DNA from: Microtetraspora fusca
GTDB taxonomy: Bacteria; Actinomycetota; Actinomycetes; Streptosporangiales; Streptosporangiaceae
Reading direction: 5' to 3'
Length of the DNA: 64,000 nt
Assembly: GCF_001570365.1 (NCBI RefSeq)
Contig: NZ_BBYK01000048.1
Location: 124,001-188,000, forward strand
In this document: positions 33,500-43,301 of the stretch, piece by piece
Layout of the letters: each line of letters starts with the position of its first letter
How positions within the stretch are numbered: the first letter of the stretch is position 1
Made by a program: the position numbers and the translations under genes
The notes under the pieces: generated by a model
Seen by the model: the letters and a program-made list of their open reading frames with translations, nothing else
The model's database searches: none
Told to the model about the DNA's origin: nothing

Positions 33500-35455
33500 C
33501 TAGTCCACCTCCGCGACAGCCTGGGCGAACTGGGCCGAGTACAGCCGGGCGTAGGCGCCGTCCGCGGCCAGCAGCGACTCGTGCGTGCCCTGCTCGACGA
33601 TCCGCCCGTTCTCCATGACCAGGATCAGGCTCGCGTCGCGGATCGTGGACAACCGGTGGGCGATCACGAAGCTGGTGCGCCCCTCGCGCAGCGAGCTCAT
33701 CGCCCGCTGGATGAGCACCTCGGTCCGGGTGTCGACCGAGCTGGTCGCCTCGTCCAGGATCAGGATCGCCGGCTCGGACAGGAACGCCCGGGCGATCGTG
33801 ATCAGCTGCTTCTCGCCCGCGCTGACCGTCGCGCCCTCCTCGTCGATCACCGTGTCGTAGCCGTCGGGCAGCGTGTGCGCGATGCGGTCCACGTGGGCGG
33901 CCTCCGCGGCGGCTTCGATCCGTTCGCGCGTCGCGCCTTCCGCCCCGTAGCCGATGTTCTCCGCGATCGTCCCGCCGAACAGCCAGGTGTCCTGCAACAC
34001 CATGCCGATGTTGGCGCGCAGCTCCTCCCTGGACATCTCGGCGATGTCGACGCCGTCGAGCGTGATGCGGCCGCCGGTCACCTCGTAGAAGCGCATGATC
34101 AGGTTGACCAGCGTCGTCTTGCCCGCTCCCGTGGGACCGACGATGGCCACGGTCTGGCCGGGCTCCACGGTCAGCGACAGGTCCTCGATCAGCGGCCGGT
34201 CCGGCGCGTACCGGAAGGACACGTTCTCGAACGCCACGCGGCCCCTGACCTGCGCGGGCCGCGCGGGCTCGGCGGGCTCCGGCGACTGCTCCGGAGCGTC
34301 CAGCAGCTCGAAGACCCGCTCGGCGGACGCGACGCCCGACTGCACCAGGTTCGCCATGCCGGCCACCTGGGTCAGCGGCTGGCTGAACTGCCGCGAGTAC
34401 TGGATGAAGGCCTGCACGTCGCCCAGCGAGATCGAGCCCGAGGCCACCTTGAACCCGCCCACCACCGCGACCAGCACGTAGTTGAGGTTGCCGATGAACA
34501 TCATCGCCGGCTGGATGATCCCGGAGATGAACTGGGCGCGGAAGCTGGAGGTGAACAGGGCCTCGTTGTGCTCGGTGAAGGTCTCGGCGGCCTCCTTCTG
34601 CCTGCCGAACACCTTGACCAGCGTGTGCCCGCCGTACATCTCCTCGATGTGGCCGTTGAGCTTGCCGGTCGACGACCACTGCTTGACGAACTGCGGCTGC
34701 GACCGCTTGCCGATGACCGTGGTGACATAGACCGACAGCGGGACGGCGACCAGCGCGATGAGCGCCAGGACCGGCGAGATCCAGACCATCATCACCAGCA
34801 CCGCCAGGACGGTCAGCACCGACGTGATGAGCTGGCTCATCGTCTGCTGCAGGGTCTGCGCGATGTTGTCGGTGTCGTTGGTGGCGCGGCTGAGGATCTC
34901 GCCGCGCGGCTGGCCGTCGAAGTAGCTCAGCGGCAGCCGCGCCAGCTTGGCCTCGATCTGCTGGCGCAGCCGGAACGCCGCCCGCTGCACGATGATCGTG
35001 GTCAGCCGGAACTGCACGATGCCGAGCAGCGCCGCCAGCAGGTAGATCGCCAGCACCCAGACCAGCACCCGGGCCAGCGCGGTGAAGTCGATGCCGTGGC
35101 CCGGCACCACGCTCATCGACGACACCATGTCGGCGAGGGTGCCCTGGCCCTTGGCGCGCAGCCCCGCCACGGCCTGCTCCTTGGTGATCCCCGCGGGCAG
35201 CCGGGCCCCGACGATGCCGGAGAAGATCAGGTCCGTCGCGTGGCCGAGGATCTTGGGACCGGTCACGGTCAGCGCGACGCTGGCCGTGCCGAGGGCGAGC
35301 ACGACCGTCAGCAGGGCACGCTCGGGGCGCAACAGCCGCAGCAGGCGGCGGAACGTACCGCCGAAGTCGAGGGCCTTCTCGGCGGGGCCGGACATCATCC
35401 TGGCCGCCGGGCCGAAAGCGCGCTGAGGTCGGCGTGGGGGCGCCTCGGTGGTCAT
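33500..35455 (-). CDS. Heterodimeric ABC exporter half-transporter, consensus-site subunit
   Basis: 651 residues: an ABC_membrane domain of six helices (about 50-350) fused to an ATPase (about 395-651). Walker [13 protein letters not shown] loop VLQDTWLF, signature VSAGEKQLI (a variant of LSGGQ), Walker [13 protein letters not shown] with the catalytic Glu, and switch His in IAHRLST. It resembles YheH/LmrD/TM288-type partners. Overlaps the other subunit by ATGA and its TetR lies upstream, so drug or lipid efflux under local repression is likely. The long N-terminus includes a proline/arginine-rich start. Confidence 0.93.
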   Translation of the reverse strand: MTTEAPPRRPQRAFGPAARMMSGPAEKALDFGGTFRRLLRLLRPERALLTVVLALGTASVALTVTGPKILGHATDLIFSGIVGARLPAGITKEQAVAGLRAKGQGTLADMVSSMSVVPGHGIDFTALARVLVWVLAIYLLAALLGIVQFRLTTIIVQRAAFRLRQQIEAKLARLPLSYFDGQPRGEILSRATNDTDNIAQTLQQTMSQLITSVLTVLAVLVMMVWISPVLALIALVAVPLSVYVTTVIGKRSQPQFVKQWSSTGKLNGHIEEMYGGHTLVKVFGRQKEAAETFTEHNEALFTSSFRAQFISGIIQPAMMFIGNLNYVLVAVVGGFKVASGSISLGDVQAFIQYSRQFSQPLTQVAGMANLVQSGVASAERVFELLDAPEQSPEPAEPARPAQVRGRVAFENVSFRYAPDRPLIEDLSLTVEPGQTVAIVGPTGAGKTTLVNLIMRFYEVTGGRITLDGVDIAEMSREELRANIGMVLQDTWLFGGTIAENIGYGAEGATRERIEAAAEAAHVDRIAHTLPDGYDTVIDEEGATVSAGEKQLITIARAFLSEPAILILDEATSSVDTRTEVLIQRAMSSLREGRTSFVIAHRLSTIRDASLILVMENGRIVEQGTHESLLAADGAYARLYSAQFAQAVAEVD

Positions 35456-37191
35456 GCCGCGGCCTCCTGCTCGGTGAGCTGGGACAAGACGATCTCCCGA
35501 TATGTCGGGCAGGTGGTCATGAGCTCGGCGTGTCTGCCGCTGCCGACCACGCGGCCGTCGTCGAGCACGAGGATGCGGTCGGCGTCGCGGATCGTGTTCA
35601 CCCGCTGGGCCACGATGACGATCGTGGCGTCGGTGATCTCCTCGGCCAGCGCGGCGCGCAGCCGCGCGTCGGTGGCGTAGTCGAGAGCGGAGAAGGAGTC
35701 GTCGAACAGGAAGATCTCAGGCCGGTGCACCAGTGTCCTGGCGATGGCCAGGCGCTGGCGCTGGCCGCCGGAGACGTTCGTACCGCCCTGGGAGATCGGC
35801 TCGTCCAGGCCGCCGGGCATCGCCTCGACGAACTCCCGGGCCTGGGCCACCTCCAGGGCCCGCCACAGCTCCTCGTCGGTCGCGTCCGGCCTGCCGTACC
35901 TCAGGTTGGAGGCGATGGTGCCGGAGAAGAGGTAGGGCGACTGCGGGACCAGGCCGACCGCTCGGGAGAGCGCCGCCGGGTCGAGCTCGCGCACGTCGAC
36001 GCCGTCCACCAAGACCTCGCCGGCGGTCGCGTCGAACAGGCGCGGGATGAGGTTGAGCAACGTCGTCTTGCCGCTGCCCGTGCTGCCGATGATCGCGGTG
36101 GTACGGCCCGGCCGCGCCGTGAAGCTCACGCCGCTCAGCACCGGCTCCTCGGCTCCCGGGTAGCGGAAGTCCACGGACCGCAGCTCCAGCTCGCCGAGGC
36201 GTCGTTCCGGGGTGACGGGGCTCGCCGGCGGATGGACGGTCGGCTCGGTGTCGAGCACCTCCTGAATGCGCTCGGCGCAGACCTCGGCCCGGGGGATCAT
36301 CATGAACATGAACATCGCCATCATCACCGACATGAGGATCTGCATCAGGTAGGAGATGACCGCGGTCAGCGCGCCCACCTGCATGGTCCCGTCGGCGATG
36401 CGGTGGCCGCCGAACCACACCACGGCGACGCTGGACAGGTTCACCACCAGCATGACCGTGGGGAACATCAGCGCCATCAGCCGCCCGACGCGCAGTGACA
36501 CGTCGGTCAGCTCGTCGTTGGCCACGCCGAAGCGCTCGCGCTCGTGCCGGTCGCGGACGAAGGCCCTGATGACCCGGATGCCGGTGATCTGCTCGCGCAG
36601 CACCTGGTTGATCCGGTCGATGCGCTCCTGCATAGTGCGGAAGAGCGGGCGCATCCGCATCACGATCAGGCCCACGATGACGATCATCACGGGCAGCACG
36701 ACGAGCAGCAGCGACGACAGCGCCGCGTCCTGGCGCAGCGCCAGCACGATGCCGCCGACGCACATGATGGGCGCGGCCACCACCATCGTGAACGTCATCA
36801 GCGCGAGCAGCTGGATCTGCTGCACGTCGTTGGTGGTGCGGGTGATCAGGGACGGCGGGCCGAACCTGTTGACCTCCGCGGCGGAGAAGTCCTGGACCCG
36901 GTGGAAGATCGCGGCCCGCAGGTCCCTGCCCAGGGCCATCGAGGTCCGCGCGCCGTAGTACACGGCCACGATCGAGCAGGTGATCTGAACGAGCGTCACA
37001 CCGAGCATCACCAGCCCGACCCGGGCGATGTAACCGGTGTCGCCCTTGACGACGCCGTCGTCGATGATGTCGGCGTTGAGCGTGGGGAGATAGAGCGTGG
37101 CCAGCGTCTGCACGAACTGGAAGAGGACGACGAGCGTGATCTCTTTCCTGTACGGCCTGAGCTGGACCCGCAGGAGACGGAGCAGCATCAC
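35452..37191 (-). CDS. Heterodimeric ABC exporter half-transporter, degenerate-site subunit
   Basis: 579 residues, six-helix membrane domain (about 15-310) then ATPase (about 340-579). Walker [12 protein letters not shown], signature [13 protein letters not shown] is canonical, but Walker B reads [11 protein letters not shown], with Asp in place of the catalytic Glu, and the switch residue is Gln in VAQRVNT instead of His. These two changes mark the non-hydrolysing site of asymmetric heterodimers (TM287/BmrC kind). It therefore pairs with the 33500 subunit. ATGA couplings on both sides, to the TetR gene before and the partner after. Confidence 0.94.
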   Translation of the reverse strand: MMLLRLLRVQLRPYRKEITLVVLFQFVQTLATLYLPTLNADIIDDGVVKGDTGYIARVGLVMLGVTLVQITCSIVAVYYGARTSMALGRDLRAAIFHRVQDFSAAEVNRFGPPSLITRTTNDVQQIQLLALMTFTMVVAAPIMCVGGIVLALRQDAALSSLLLVVLPVMIVIVGLIVMRMRPLFRTMQERIDRINQVLREQITGIRVIRAFVRDRHERERFGVANDELTDVSLRVGRLMALMFPTVMLVVNLSSVAVVWFGGHRIADGTMQVGALTAVISYLMQILMSVMMAMFMFMMIPRAEVCAERIQEVLDTEPTVHPPASPVTPERRLGELELRSVDFRYPGAEEPVLSGVSFTARPGRTTAIIGSTGSGKTTLLNLIPRLFDATAGEVLVDGVDVRELDPAALSRAVGLVPQSPYLFSGTIASNLRYGRPDATDEELWRALEVAQAREFVEAMPGGLDEPISQGGTNVSGGQRQRLAIARTLVHRPEIFLFDDSFSALDYATDARLRAALAEEITDATIVIVAQRVNTIRDADRILVLDDGRVVGSGRHAELMTTCPTYREIVLSQLTEQEAAA

Positions 37192-37811
37192 GAGGCGCTT
37201 TCTGTGGAAGGGGTGGGGGAAGGCCGCACGAGCAGCCCGTCGAGCAGGTCGGAGACGATCTCCTCGTCGTCCATGTCTCCGAACTCGCCGCCCTGGCCGA
37301 AGCCGCGGTGCACACTCGCCACGATCAGCATGAGCAGCAGTTGTGCCGCGGCCTCCGGGGAGCGGCGCAGCCGGTCGCGGTCGGGCTCGATCAGGGCGGC
37401 GAGCCCGGCCATTATCCGGCGCCGGCCGGCCATCATCCGCTCGCGGAACTCGGCGTCCTCGGCCATCAGCTCCCTGGGCGCGGTGATGAGGGTGGCGTTG
37501 GCGCTCATCCCTGCCCGCAGCATCGTGACCGCCTCGCGCAGCCGCGCGCGCAGGTCGGTCTTCGTGCCGATGGTCGCCAGGGCGTCCACCGCCGGCTGCG
37601 GGTCGAACGCGCTCATCAGCGCCGCCCGCAGCAGCGAGGCCTTGTCGGGGAAGACGCCGAAGATCGTGCCCTCGGCCACGCCCGCGGCCTCGGCGATCTG
37701 GCGGGTGCTGACCGCGGGGCCGTGCTCGCGGAGCAGAGGGAGCGTGGCGGCGATGAGCGCGGCGCGGCGGTCCTCGGGTGCCATGGCCGGCACCCTTCGC
37801 CTTTTGGTCAT
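37188..37811 (-). CDS. TetR-family regulator of the ABC exporter
   Basis: 207 residues. N-terminal HTH (about 10-60): RRAALIAATLPLLREHGPAVSTRQIAEAAGVAEGTIFGVFPDKASLL. The C-terminal half is a helical ligand pocket without recognisable subtype. First gene of the operon, overlapping the exporter gene by ATGA, so it probably represses itself and the pump through the operator-like palindrome 13 bases upstream of its ATG. Confidence 0.93.
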   Translation of the reverse strand: MTKRRRVPAMAPEDRRAALIAATLPLLREHGPAVSTRQIAEAAGVAEGTIFGVFPDKASLLRAALMSAFDPQPAVDALATIGTKTDLRARLREAVTMLRAGMSANATLITAPRELMAEDAEFRERMMAGRRRIMAGLAALIEPDRDRLRRSPEAAAQLLLMLIVASVHRGFGQGGEFGDMDDEEIVSDLLDGLLVRPSPTPSTESAS

Positions 37812-37823
37812 GCGGGCGAGCTT

Positions 37824-37845
37824 AATGAGCGAGCACTCACTCGTT
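37824..37845 (-). promoter_or_regulatory. Imperfect palindrome, probable TetR operator
   Basis: AATGAGCGAG and CTCACTCGTT flank a CA centre-offset; eight of ten positions are symmetric. GAGTGAGTGCTC-like dyads are common operators for TetR proteins of drug pumps. It lies just before the TetR start codon at 37811. Confidence 0.6.
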
Positions 37846-37973
37846 CAACCGGATATCGCCCGGCACCGATTTCGGGGTTCCAGCACCAAGGACAACTCGC
37901 CCTCCTCAGGGAGGGCATGTTCCGCTCGCCGCGACGGGCCGCCCACCCCATGGGCGCGTCCCGCCTGCCCGGT

Positions 37974-38279
37974 TTACGAGGGTCTGTGGGATCGGTGGCG
38001 GATCTTGATGTCGCGCATGTCCGTCACTGCGATCTTCAGGATCTCGTACGGGTGCCCGTGCGCGTCCAGAGCGGCCATCGCGCCCAGGGCCGCCTCGTCC
38101 TCGCCGTCGTCCGGACCGGCGGGCACCTGGCAGCGGAAGGTGAAGACGGACACGGTCGCATCGTGCGTGAACGTCCCCGCCTCGTTGTAGGCCGCGCCAC
38201 CCGCCGCCATCACGGCGGCCCGACCGGCGTCGTCGAGCCCCGCGAACTTCCCTCTGATCGTCACCCTGAACACGGTCAT
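37974..38279 (-). CDS. DUF6204-like small protein
   Basis: 101 residues, compact alpha/beta: MTVFRVTIRGKFAGLDDAGRAAV, then NEAGTFTHDATVSVFTFRCQVP and a C-terminal HGHPYEILKIAVTDMRDI. The GKFAGLDD and FTFRC strands match, from memory, the actinobacterial DUF6204 family, whose function is unknown. No signal or membrane segment. Its ATG overlaps the stop of the upstream TetR gene (ATGA), so the two are one operon. Confidence 0.75.
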   Translation of the reverse strand: MTVFRVTIRGKFAGLDDAGRAAVMAAGGAAYNEAGTFTHDATVSVFTFRCQVPAGPDDGEDEAALGAMAALDAHGHPYEILKIAVTDMRDIKIRHRSHRPS

Positions 38280-38914
38280 CCCTCTCGTACGGCATAGGTG
38301 AGGACGCGCTCGCCGAGCAGGTCCTCGGCGACGTCCAGCAGGTCCAGCACCGCGGCGGCGATCGCGTCGGGACTCTCGCCCGCCGTCGTGCGCCGGCCGA
38401 TCTCGGCGTACACGAGCGCGTGCAGGCAGCCGATGTGCCAGGCGACCAGGCGCGGCAGCGGATCGTCCTCGGCCGCGCCGGTCTCCTCGGCCAGCGCGAC
38501 GGCCAGCGCGTCGGTCATCTGGCGGCCCAGGTCCTCCAGGCGCGCGGTCAGCGTGGGGGCGGCCCGCATCATCTGCAGGACGCGCCCGAACCCCGCACTC
38601 AGCCCGACCCTGCGCTCGCGGTCGCGTATCTCCTGGCGCAGCCGTGCCAGCACCGCGCCCGCCGCGGACCGGCCCGGCGGCCGCTCCCGCACGATCTCGG
38701 CCAGCCGCTGCGGGGACGCCTCCTCCGGCGGCAGGACCAGGTCCTCCTTGGACTCGAAGTAGTTGTAGACGGTGTTGACCGACACGTCGGCCGCCGCCGC
38801 GACCTCGGCGATCGTGACCCGGTCGAAGCCGCGCTCCACGAACAGGCCGATGGCCACCTCGGAGATGCGCTGCCGGGTCTGCCGCTTCTTACGCTCCCGC
38901 AGCCCTTCCTGCAT
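38276..38914 (-). CDS. TetR-family transcriptional regulator
   Basis: 212 residues. HTH at about 10-60: TRQRISEVAIGLFVERGFDRVTIAEVAAAADVSVNTVYNYFESKEDL. The C-terminal domain is helical and acidic. It leads a two-gene operon with the DUF6204-like protein and is divergent, with 196 bases between, from the flavin-binding protein at 39111. It could control either side. AT-richer sequence directly upstream (38930-38965, including TACATTTTTAC) is likely its promoter. Confidence 0.9.
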   Translation of the reverse strand: MQEGLRERKKRQTRQRISEVAIGLFVERGFDRVTIAEVAAAADVSVNTVYNYFESKEDLVLPPEEASPQRLAEIVRERPPGRSAAGAVLARLRQEIRDRERRVGLSAGFGRVLQMMRAAPTLTARLEDLGRQMTDALAVALAEETGAAEDDPLPRLVAWHIGCLHALVYAEIGRRTTAGESPDAIAAAVLDLLDVAEDLLGERVLTYAVREG

Positions 38915-39110
38915 GCATGGAGTCTACTGCAAACTTTGAGTCCACTACATTTTTACACCGCGATGCGGTTTCCTCTGCGGCCTGTCCGCCACACTCCGGG
39001 TCCGTGAGTCTTGGGGCCGGGGACAGCGGGCGGCCAGGGAGCGACGCCGTTTTGTCGGTCCCGGGTGACAGGCTGGGCAGGTTGCCCAAGATCGTGCGAC
39101 AGGAGCTCGA

Positions 39111-39602
39111 ATGGCCAACTGGCGCGAAGTCACCGAATCGGCGCCGGAGTTCGCCGCCCGCGTCCGGGAGTCGTTCGAGGCGCACAAGCACAAGACCATC
39201 GCGACACTGCGCAAGGACGGCGCGCCGCGAGTCAGCGGCATCGAGGCCTACATCATCGATGACGAACTGTGGTTCGGATCGATGCCCGGCGCCTTGAAGG
39301 CCCGCGACCTGCTGCGCGACCCACGATTCGCTCTGCACGGCCCTCCGGTTCTCCTCAACGCCGACGACTCCCCCACCTCACCGGGTGACACGAAGCTGTC
39401 CGGCTACGCGGTCGAGGTCACCGACCGGGACCGGCTCACGCCGATGCTGGCCGCGCGCGGCTTCGGTCCCGACGCTTTCCGTGACTCACATTTCTTCATG
39501 GCCGACATCCGCGAGATCGCATTGACGCATATCGAGGGATCAGCCATGGTCATCGACCTTTGGCGCCCCGGCGGCGAACTCCGGCGCTTCACGCGCTCAT
39601 AG
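39111..39602 (+). CDS. Pyridoxamine-5'-phosphate-oxidase-like FMN/F420-binding protein
   Basis: 163 residues, split beta-barrel. KTIATLRKDGAPRVSGIEAYIIDDELWFGSMPG shows the first strands of the PNPOx-like fold with the usual Arg-x-Ser/Gly-Ile pattern, followed by KARDLLRDPRFALH. Members bind FMN or F420 and reduce varied small molecules. Start ATG 39111; GACAGGAG lies ten bases upstream. Single gene, hairpin after the stop. Confidence 0.88.
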   Translation: MANWREVTESAPEFAARVRESFEAHKHKTIATLRKDGAPRVSGIEAYIIDDELWFGSMPGALKARDLLRDPRFALHGPPVLLNADDSPTSPGDTKLSGYAVEVTDRDRLTPMLAARGFGPDAFRDSHFFMADIREIALTHIEGSAMVIDLWRPGGELRRFTRS

Positions 39603-39653
39603 ACCACGGCCGGCGCTGCCGCAACGGCCGGCGCTGCCGCCCGGCGGTGGTCG
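39603..39653 (+). terminator. Hairpin with internal direct repeat
   Basis: GACCACGGCCGG (39603-39614) pairs with CCGGCGGTGGTC (39642-39653) with one mismatch. Within it ACGGCCGGCGCTGCCGC occurs twice in direct orientation (39607-39623, 39625-39641). It directly follows the PNPOx-like stop and probably terminates it. Confidence 0.5.
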
Positions 39654-39749
39654 CCGGCCACCGGAAACGGGCGGGAAACTTTCGCCATGAATCGGGCGTC
39701 GCCCCCCACCCCGGCGAGCCGTCGTCCAGTGCCGGGTAGGGGTCAAGCC

Positions 39750-40547
39750 ATGCTGATCGACCTCACCGGCAGGACGGCCTTCGTCAGCGGCTCGACCCAG
39801 GGGATCGGTCGCGTGATCGCCGCGCGGCTGGCCGCCGCGGGCGCGGACACCACGATCAACGGCCGCGACGCCGAACGCGTCGAGGCGGTGGTCGCGGAAC
39901 TACGCGCGGAGCTGCCGCCGGGCACGCGGCTCGATGGTGTGGCGGCCGACGTGTCCACGCCGGAGGGCGCCGACGTGGTCGTCGACCGGCTGCCGTCGGT
40001 GGACATCCTCGTCAACAACCTCGGCATCTTCGCTCCCCGACCGGTGCTGGAGGTCGACGACGACACCTGGCAGAGGTTCTGGGACGTAAACGTCATGTCG
40101 GCCATCCGGCTGACGCGTCACTACCTGCCTGGGATGCGCGACCGGGGCTGGGGCCGGGCACTGTTCATGGCTAGCGACTCCGCTCTCGTGATCCCCGAGG
40201 AGATGGCCCACTACGGCGTGACGAAGACGGCGCTGCTCGGTGTTTCGCGGGGCTTCGCCAAGGCGATGGCCGGTACGGGCGTGACGGTCAACGCGGTGAT
40301 CGCCGGGCCGACGCACACCGAGGGGGTGGAGGACTTCGTCCGCGCCCTCGTCGGTGACGAGCTGCCCTGGGATCGGGCCCAGGCCGAGTTCATGAAGCGG
40401 CACCGGCCGGGATCGCTGATCCAGCGCCTGATCGAGCCGGATGAGATCGCGGCCATGGTGGTCTACCTCAGCTCGGACCACGCCTCGGCGACCACCGGCG
40501 GTGCGCTGCGCGTCGACGGCGGCTACGTGGACTACATCGTCCCCTGA
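39750..40547 (+). CDS. Short-chain dehydrogenase/reductase (FabG/YohF-like)
   Basis: 265-residue classical SDR. Cofactor motif SGSTQGIG (residues about 12-19), NNLGIF in place of NNAG, catalytic Ser in MASDSAL, and Tyr-x3-Lys as YGVTKTAL. C-terminal GGALRVDGGYVDYIV. Start ATG 39750 follows GTAGGGGT; an in-frame ATG at 39687 lies upstream without conserved sequence. Reduces or oxidises an unidentified carbonyl/alcohol. Single gene. Confidence 0.92.
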   Translation: MLIDLTGRTAFVSGSTQGIGRVIAARLAAAGADTTINGRDAERVEAVVAELRAELPPGTRLDGVAADVSTPEGADVVVDRLPSVDILVNNLGIFAPRPVLEVDDDTWQRFWDVNVMSAIRLTRHYLPGMRDRGWGRALFMASDSALVIPEEMAHYGVTKTALLGVSRGFAKAMAGTGVTVNAVIAGPTHTEGVEDFVRALVGDELPWDRAQAEFMKRHRPGSLIQRLIEPDEIAAMVVYLSSDHASATTGGALRVDGGYVDYIVP

Positions 40548-40647
40548 TGCCCCTGATCCCACGATCCCGGAGTGCTCTCGCGTCGTGGCGGGGCGCCGCT
40601 CTCACGCGCCGCCCCGACGGCGATGAAACCCGGCCGCGGACCCGCGA

Positions 40648-41841
40648 TCAGGCGGCGGCCGAGCATCGCGGATCTTCACGACGCGCCATGGACCGCTGCG
40701 GGCTGAACCGGCCCATCGCCTCCACGCCGAGGAGCGCCAGGGCCAGTACGGCGAGGCCGGCGCCGATCCAGGACACGGCCGGGTAGCCGAGCCCCGCCGT
40801 GAGCGCGATCCCGCCGAGCCACGGGCCGACGCTGATGCCGACGTTGAAGGCGGCGGTGTTCCCGGCTACCGCCAGGGTCGGCGCCGCCGGGGCGATCCCG
40901 AAGACGCGCGAATTGAGAGCCGGGTTGGTACCGAACCCGGCGAGCCCGAGCAGGAACACCACGATCACCACAGGGACGACGTGGCGCGCGGTCAACGCCA
41001 TGAGGATCGACGTCGCCAGCACCCCCGTGAAGCCGACAGCCAGAACGCCCAACGGCCGGGCGTCGGCGGCGCGGCCTCCGATCGCGATCCCGATCAGAGC
41101 TCCGACGCCATAGGTGAGCAGCACCGCCGGCACCCAGCGCGCGTCCAGTCCGGTGACCTCGATCAGCATGGCGCCGAGGTAGGAGAAGGTGCCCAGCAGC
41201 GCGGCGGTCGAGCCCGCCGTCATCGCGTACGACAGCCACAGCCGTGGTGTGGCCAGTCCGCGCAGTTCGTCACGCACCCGTGGCGGCCGGTCGGGGCGCA
41301 GGTCGGGAACCTTGACCAGGACGGCGGCCATGGCCAGGACGGACAGCACGGCGACGGCCCAGAACGCTCCCCGCCAGCCCAGATGTTGTCCGATCCAGGT
41401 CCCCGCCGGGAGGCCGATCACCGTGGCGACGGTCAGTCCTCCGGCGACGACGCTCATCGCTCGGCCCCGCCGGTTCTCCGGCACCAGCGCCATCGCGGTG
41501 CTGCCACCGATCGCCCAGAAGCCGGCGTAGACGAAGGCGCCGATGAAGCGGCTCGCGAACAACACCGCATAACTCGCGGTCACCGCCCCCACAACGTGGG
41601 CGAGAATGAAGATCACAAGGAACGCCAGCATGGCACGGCGACGCGGCCACCGCAGGGTGACGACCGCGAGCACCGGCGCGCCGACCAGCATGCCGAGCGC
41701 GAACCCGGAGATCAGCAGGCCCGCCTGCGGGATGGTGGTGCCCAGGTCGGAGGCGATCTCGGGCAGCAGCCCGGCGAGCATCAGCTCGCTGGTGCCCTGC
41801 GCGAAGATCGCGAACCCGATGATGACGACGGCGATCGGCAT
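40648..41841 (-). CDS. MFS efflux transporter, Cmx/CmrA-like (DHA1 12-TM)
   Basis: 397 residues, twelve predicted helices. Begins [29 protein letters not shown], with motif A-like LRWPRRRAML after TM2 and LGWRGAFWAVA in the middle; this pattern matches actinobacterial chloramphenicol-type efflux proteins (Cmx/CmrA) and arabinose-exporter relatives. Start ATG 41841 shares one base with the SDR stop, so the two genes are coupled. Actual substrate unknown; chloramphenicol resistance is not established. Confidence 0.88.
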   Translation of the reverse strand: MPIAVVIIGFAIFAQGTSELMLAGLLPEIASDLGTTIPQAGLLISGFALGMLVGAPVLAVVTLRWPRRRAMLAFLVIFILAHVVGAVTASYAVLFASRFIGAFVYAGFWAIGGSTAMALVPENRRGRAMSVVAGGLTVATVIGLPAGTWIGQHLGWRGAFWAVAVLSVLAMAAVLVKVPDLRPDRPPRVRDELRGLATPRLWLSYAMTAGSTAALLGTFSYLGAMLIEVTGLDARWVPAVLLTYGVGALIGIAIGGRAADARPLGVLAVGFTGVLATSILMALTARHVVPVVIVVFLLGLAGFGTNPALNSRVFGIAPAAPTLAVAGNTAAFNVGISVGPWLGGIALTAGLGYPAVSWIGAGLAVLALALLGVEAMGRFSPQRSMARREDPRCSAAA

Positions 41842-42593
41842 CAGAGCATCGACCCGCCACTGCCATCGATCCACTGCCCCGTCACCCAGCGGGCGTCGTC
41901 GGACGCCAGGAACGCCACGATGTCGGCGATGTCGGCGGGCTGGGCCACCCGGTTCAGCGGCGACAGCGCGGCGATCGCGGCCCGGCCTTCCTCCGTCGAC
42001 AACCGGGCGGCGTTCATGTCCGTCTCGGTCGCGCCCGGCCCGACCGCGTTCACGGTGATCCCGCGCGAGCCGAGCTCCTTGGCCAGCGCCGCCGTGAGCG
42101 AGTCGAGCGCGGCCTTCGACATCGCGTACGCCGTCAGCTCCGGGCTCCGGGCACCGCGGGTGAACCGGGTCGAGATGTTGACGATCCGTCCCCCGTCCCG
42201 CAGCCGCGACAGGCCGTGCTGGATCACGAAGAACGGCGCCCTGGTGTTGATCGCGAAGATCCGGTCGTAGATCGCCTCGTCCACATCGGCGTACGGCATG
42301 CGGCCCCCGAGAATCCCGGCGTTGTTGACCAGGATGTCCACTCCGTCGGCATGCTCGTCGAAGGCGGCCCACAACGCGGCCGCGTCCCCGGGCGTCCCGA
42401 GGGCGGCCTGGATCGCGAAGGCGTCACCGCCCGCATCCGTGATCGCGGCGACCGTCTGGGCCGCACCATCGGCGCTGCTGCCGTAGTGCACCCCCACCCG
42501 GGCACCGTCGCGCGCCAACCGCAGCGCGATCGCCCGACCGATCCCCCTCCCCGCGCCGGTCACCAAAGCGGTCTTCCCCGCCAGCGAACCCAT
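41841..42593 (-). CDS. Short-chain dehydrogenase/reductase (FabG-like)
   Basis: 250 residues. TGAGRGIG cofactor motif (residues 11-18), NNAGIL, catalytic Ser in VNISTRF, Tyr-x3-Lys as YAMSKAAL, and [14 protein letters not shown] at the end. Start ATG 42593 places the glycine motif at the normal distance; in-frame codons farther upstream run through the operator region and are not used. Operon with the MFS pump, divergent from a TetR gene; all three are probably controlled by the repeated site between them. Confidence 0.93.
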   Translation of the reverse strand: MGSLAGKTALVTGAGRGIGRAIALRLARDGARVGVHYGSSADGAAQTVAAITDAGGDAFAIQAALGTPGDAAALWAAFDEHADGVDILVNNAGILGGRMPYADVDEAIYDRIFAINTRAPFFVIQHGLSRLRDGGRIVNISTRFTRGARSPELTAYAMSKAALDSLTAALAKELGSRGITVNAVGPGATETDMNAARLSTEEGRAAIAALSPLNRVAQPADIADIVAFLASDDARWVTGQWIDGSGGSML

Positions 42594-42609
42594 GACGAAC
42601 CCACTTTCT

Positions 42610-42656
42610 CTATCGATCGTTACAGAAATCGACCATAGCACCTTTTCTATCGATCG
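42610..42656. promoter_or_regulatory. Direct-repeat operator between SDR-MFS operon and TetR gene
   Basis: CTATCGATCG occurs at 42610-42619 and 42647-42656, each followed by a pyrimidine and TA, 37 bp apart in the 78-base divergent gap. The AT-rich spacing and position fit binding of the TetR encoded from 42672 over both promoters. Confidence 0.62.
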
Positions 42657-42671
42657 CTATAAAATTGGGTC

Positions 42672-43262
42672 ATGGTGACAGCGGCACGGGGACGTCCTCG
42701 CTCGTTCGACCGGGACGCGGCACTGGACAAGGCCATCCGGCTGTTCTGGCGGCGCGGCTACGAGACCACCTCGGTGCGGGACCTCACCGAGGAGCTCGGG
42801 ATCGGCGCCCCCAGCCTCTACAGCGCTTTCGGCGACAAGCAGCAGCTGTTCATGGAGGCGCTGCGGGTCTACGACGAGAGGTACGGCGGATTCATCGACC
42901 GCGCCCTCGCCGACGAACCCACCGCCAAGCGCGCCGCGGCTCGCGTGTTCGCCGAGGCGCCGGAACGCTATACCCGCTGCAACCTCCCGGCGGGGTGCCT
43001 CATCGTCAGCGGCGACGCCGGCACCACCAGTACTGAGATCGCCGAGCACCTCAGGCGGATGCGCGACAGCAAGGTCGACGCGTTCGCGGCCAAGATCCGC
43101 ACCGACATCGCCGCCGGCCGCCTTCCCGCCGACATCGACCCGCGGGCTCTCGGCCGCTACACCATGGCCGCTCTCAACGGGATCGCCCAGGCCGCACGCG
43201 ACGGTGTCACTCGCGCCGAACTTGATCGAGTCGCCGAGATCGCGCTCCACGCCTGGCCGTGA
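42672..43262 (+). CDS. TetR-family regulator
   Basis: 196 residues. N-terminal [51 protein letters not shown]-type sequence (about 5-60), characteristic of the AcrR/ComR-like group whose C-terminal domain carries [13 protein letters not shown] with a reactive-looking Cys (residues about 103-117). ComR-like members respond to metals or electrophiles. Divergent from the SDR-MFS operon and the likely repressor of it and itself. Confidence 0.92.
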   Translation: MVTAARGRPRSFDRDAALDKAIRLFWRRGYETTSVRDLTEELGIGAPSLYSAFGDKQQLFMEALRVYDERYGGFIDRALADEPTAKRAAARVFAEAPERYTRCNLPAGCLIVSGDAGTTSTEIAEHLRRMRDSKVDAFAAKIRTDIAAGRLPADIDPRALGRYTMAALNGIAQAARDGVTRAELDRVAEIALHAWP

Positions 43263-43301
43263 GACAGCCCGAGGCGGCCCGAAGAGACGCTCCCCCGCAG
43301 C

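Noticed and set aside
40648-41841. Confident chloramphenicol-resistance gene
   Set aside because: Family resemblance to Cmx/CmrA is clear, but substrate cannot be assigned by eye.
41842-42372. N-terminal extension of the MFS pump into the SDR gene
   Set aside because: Shadow of the SDR; the transporter starts at the conserved MPIAVVI at 41841.
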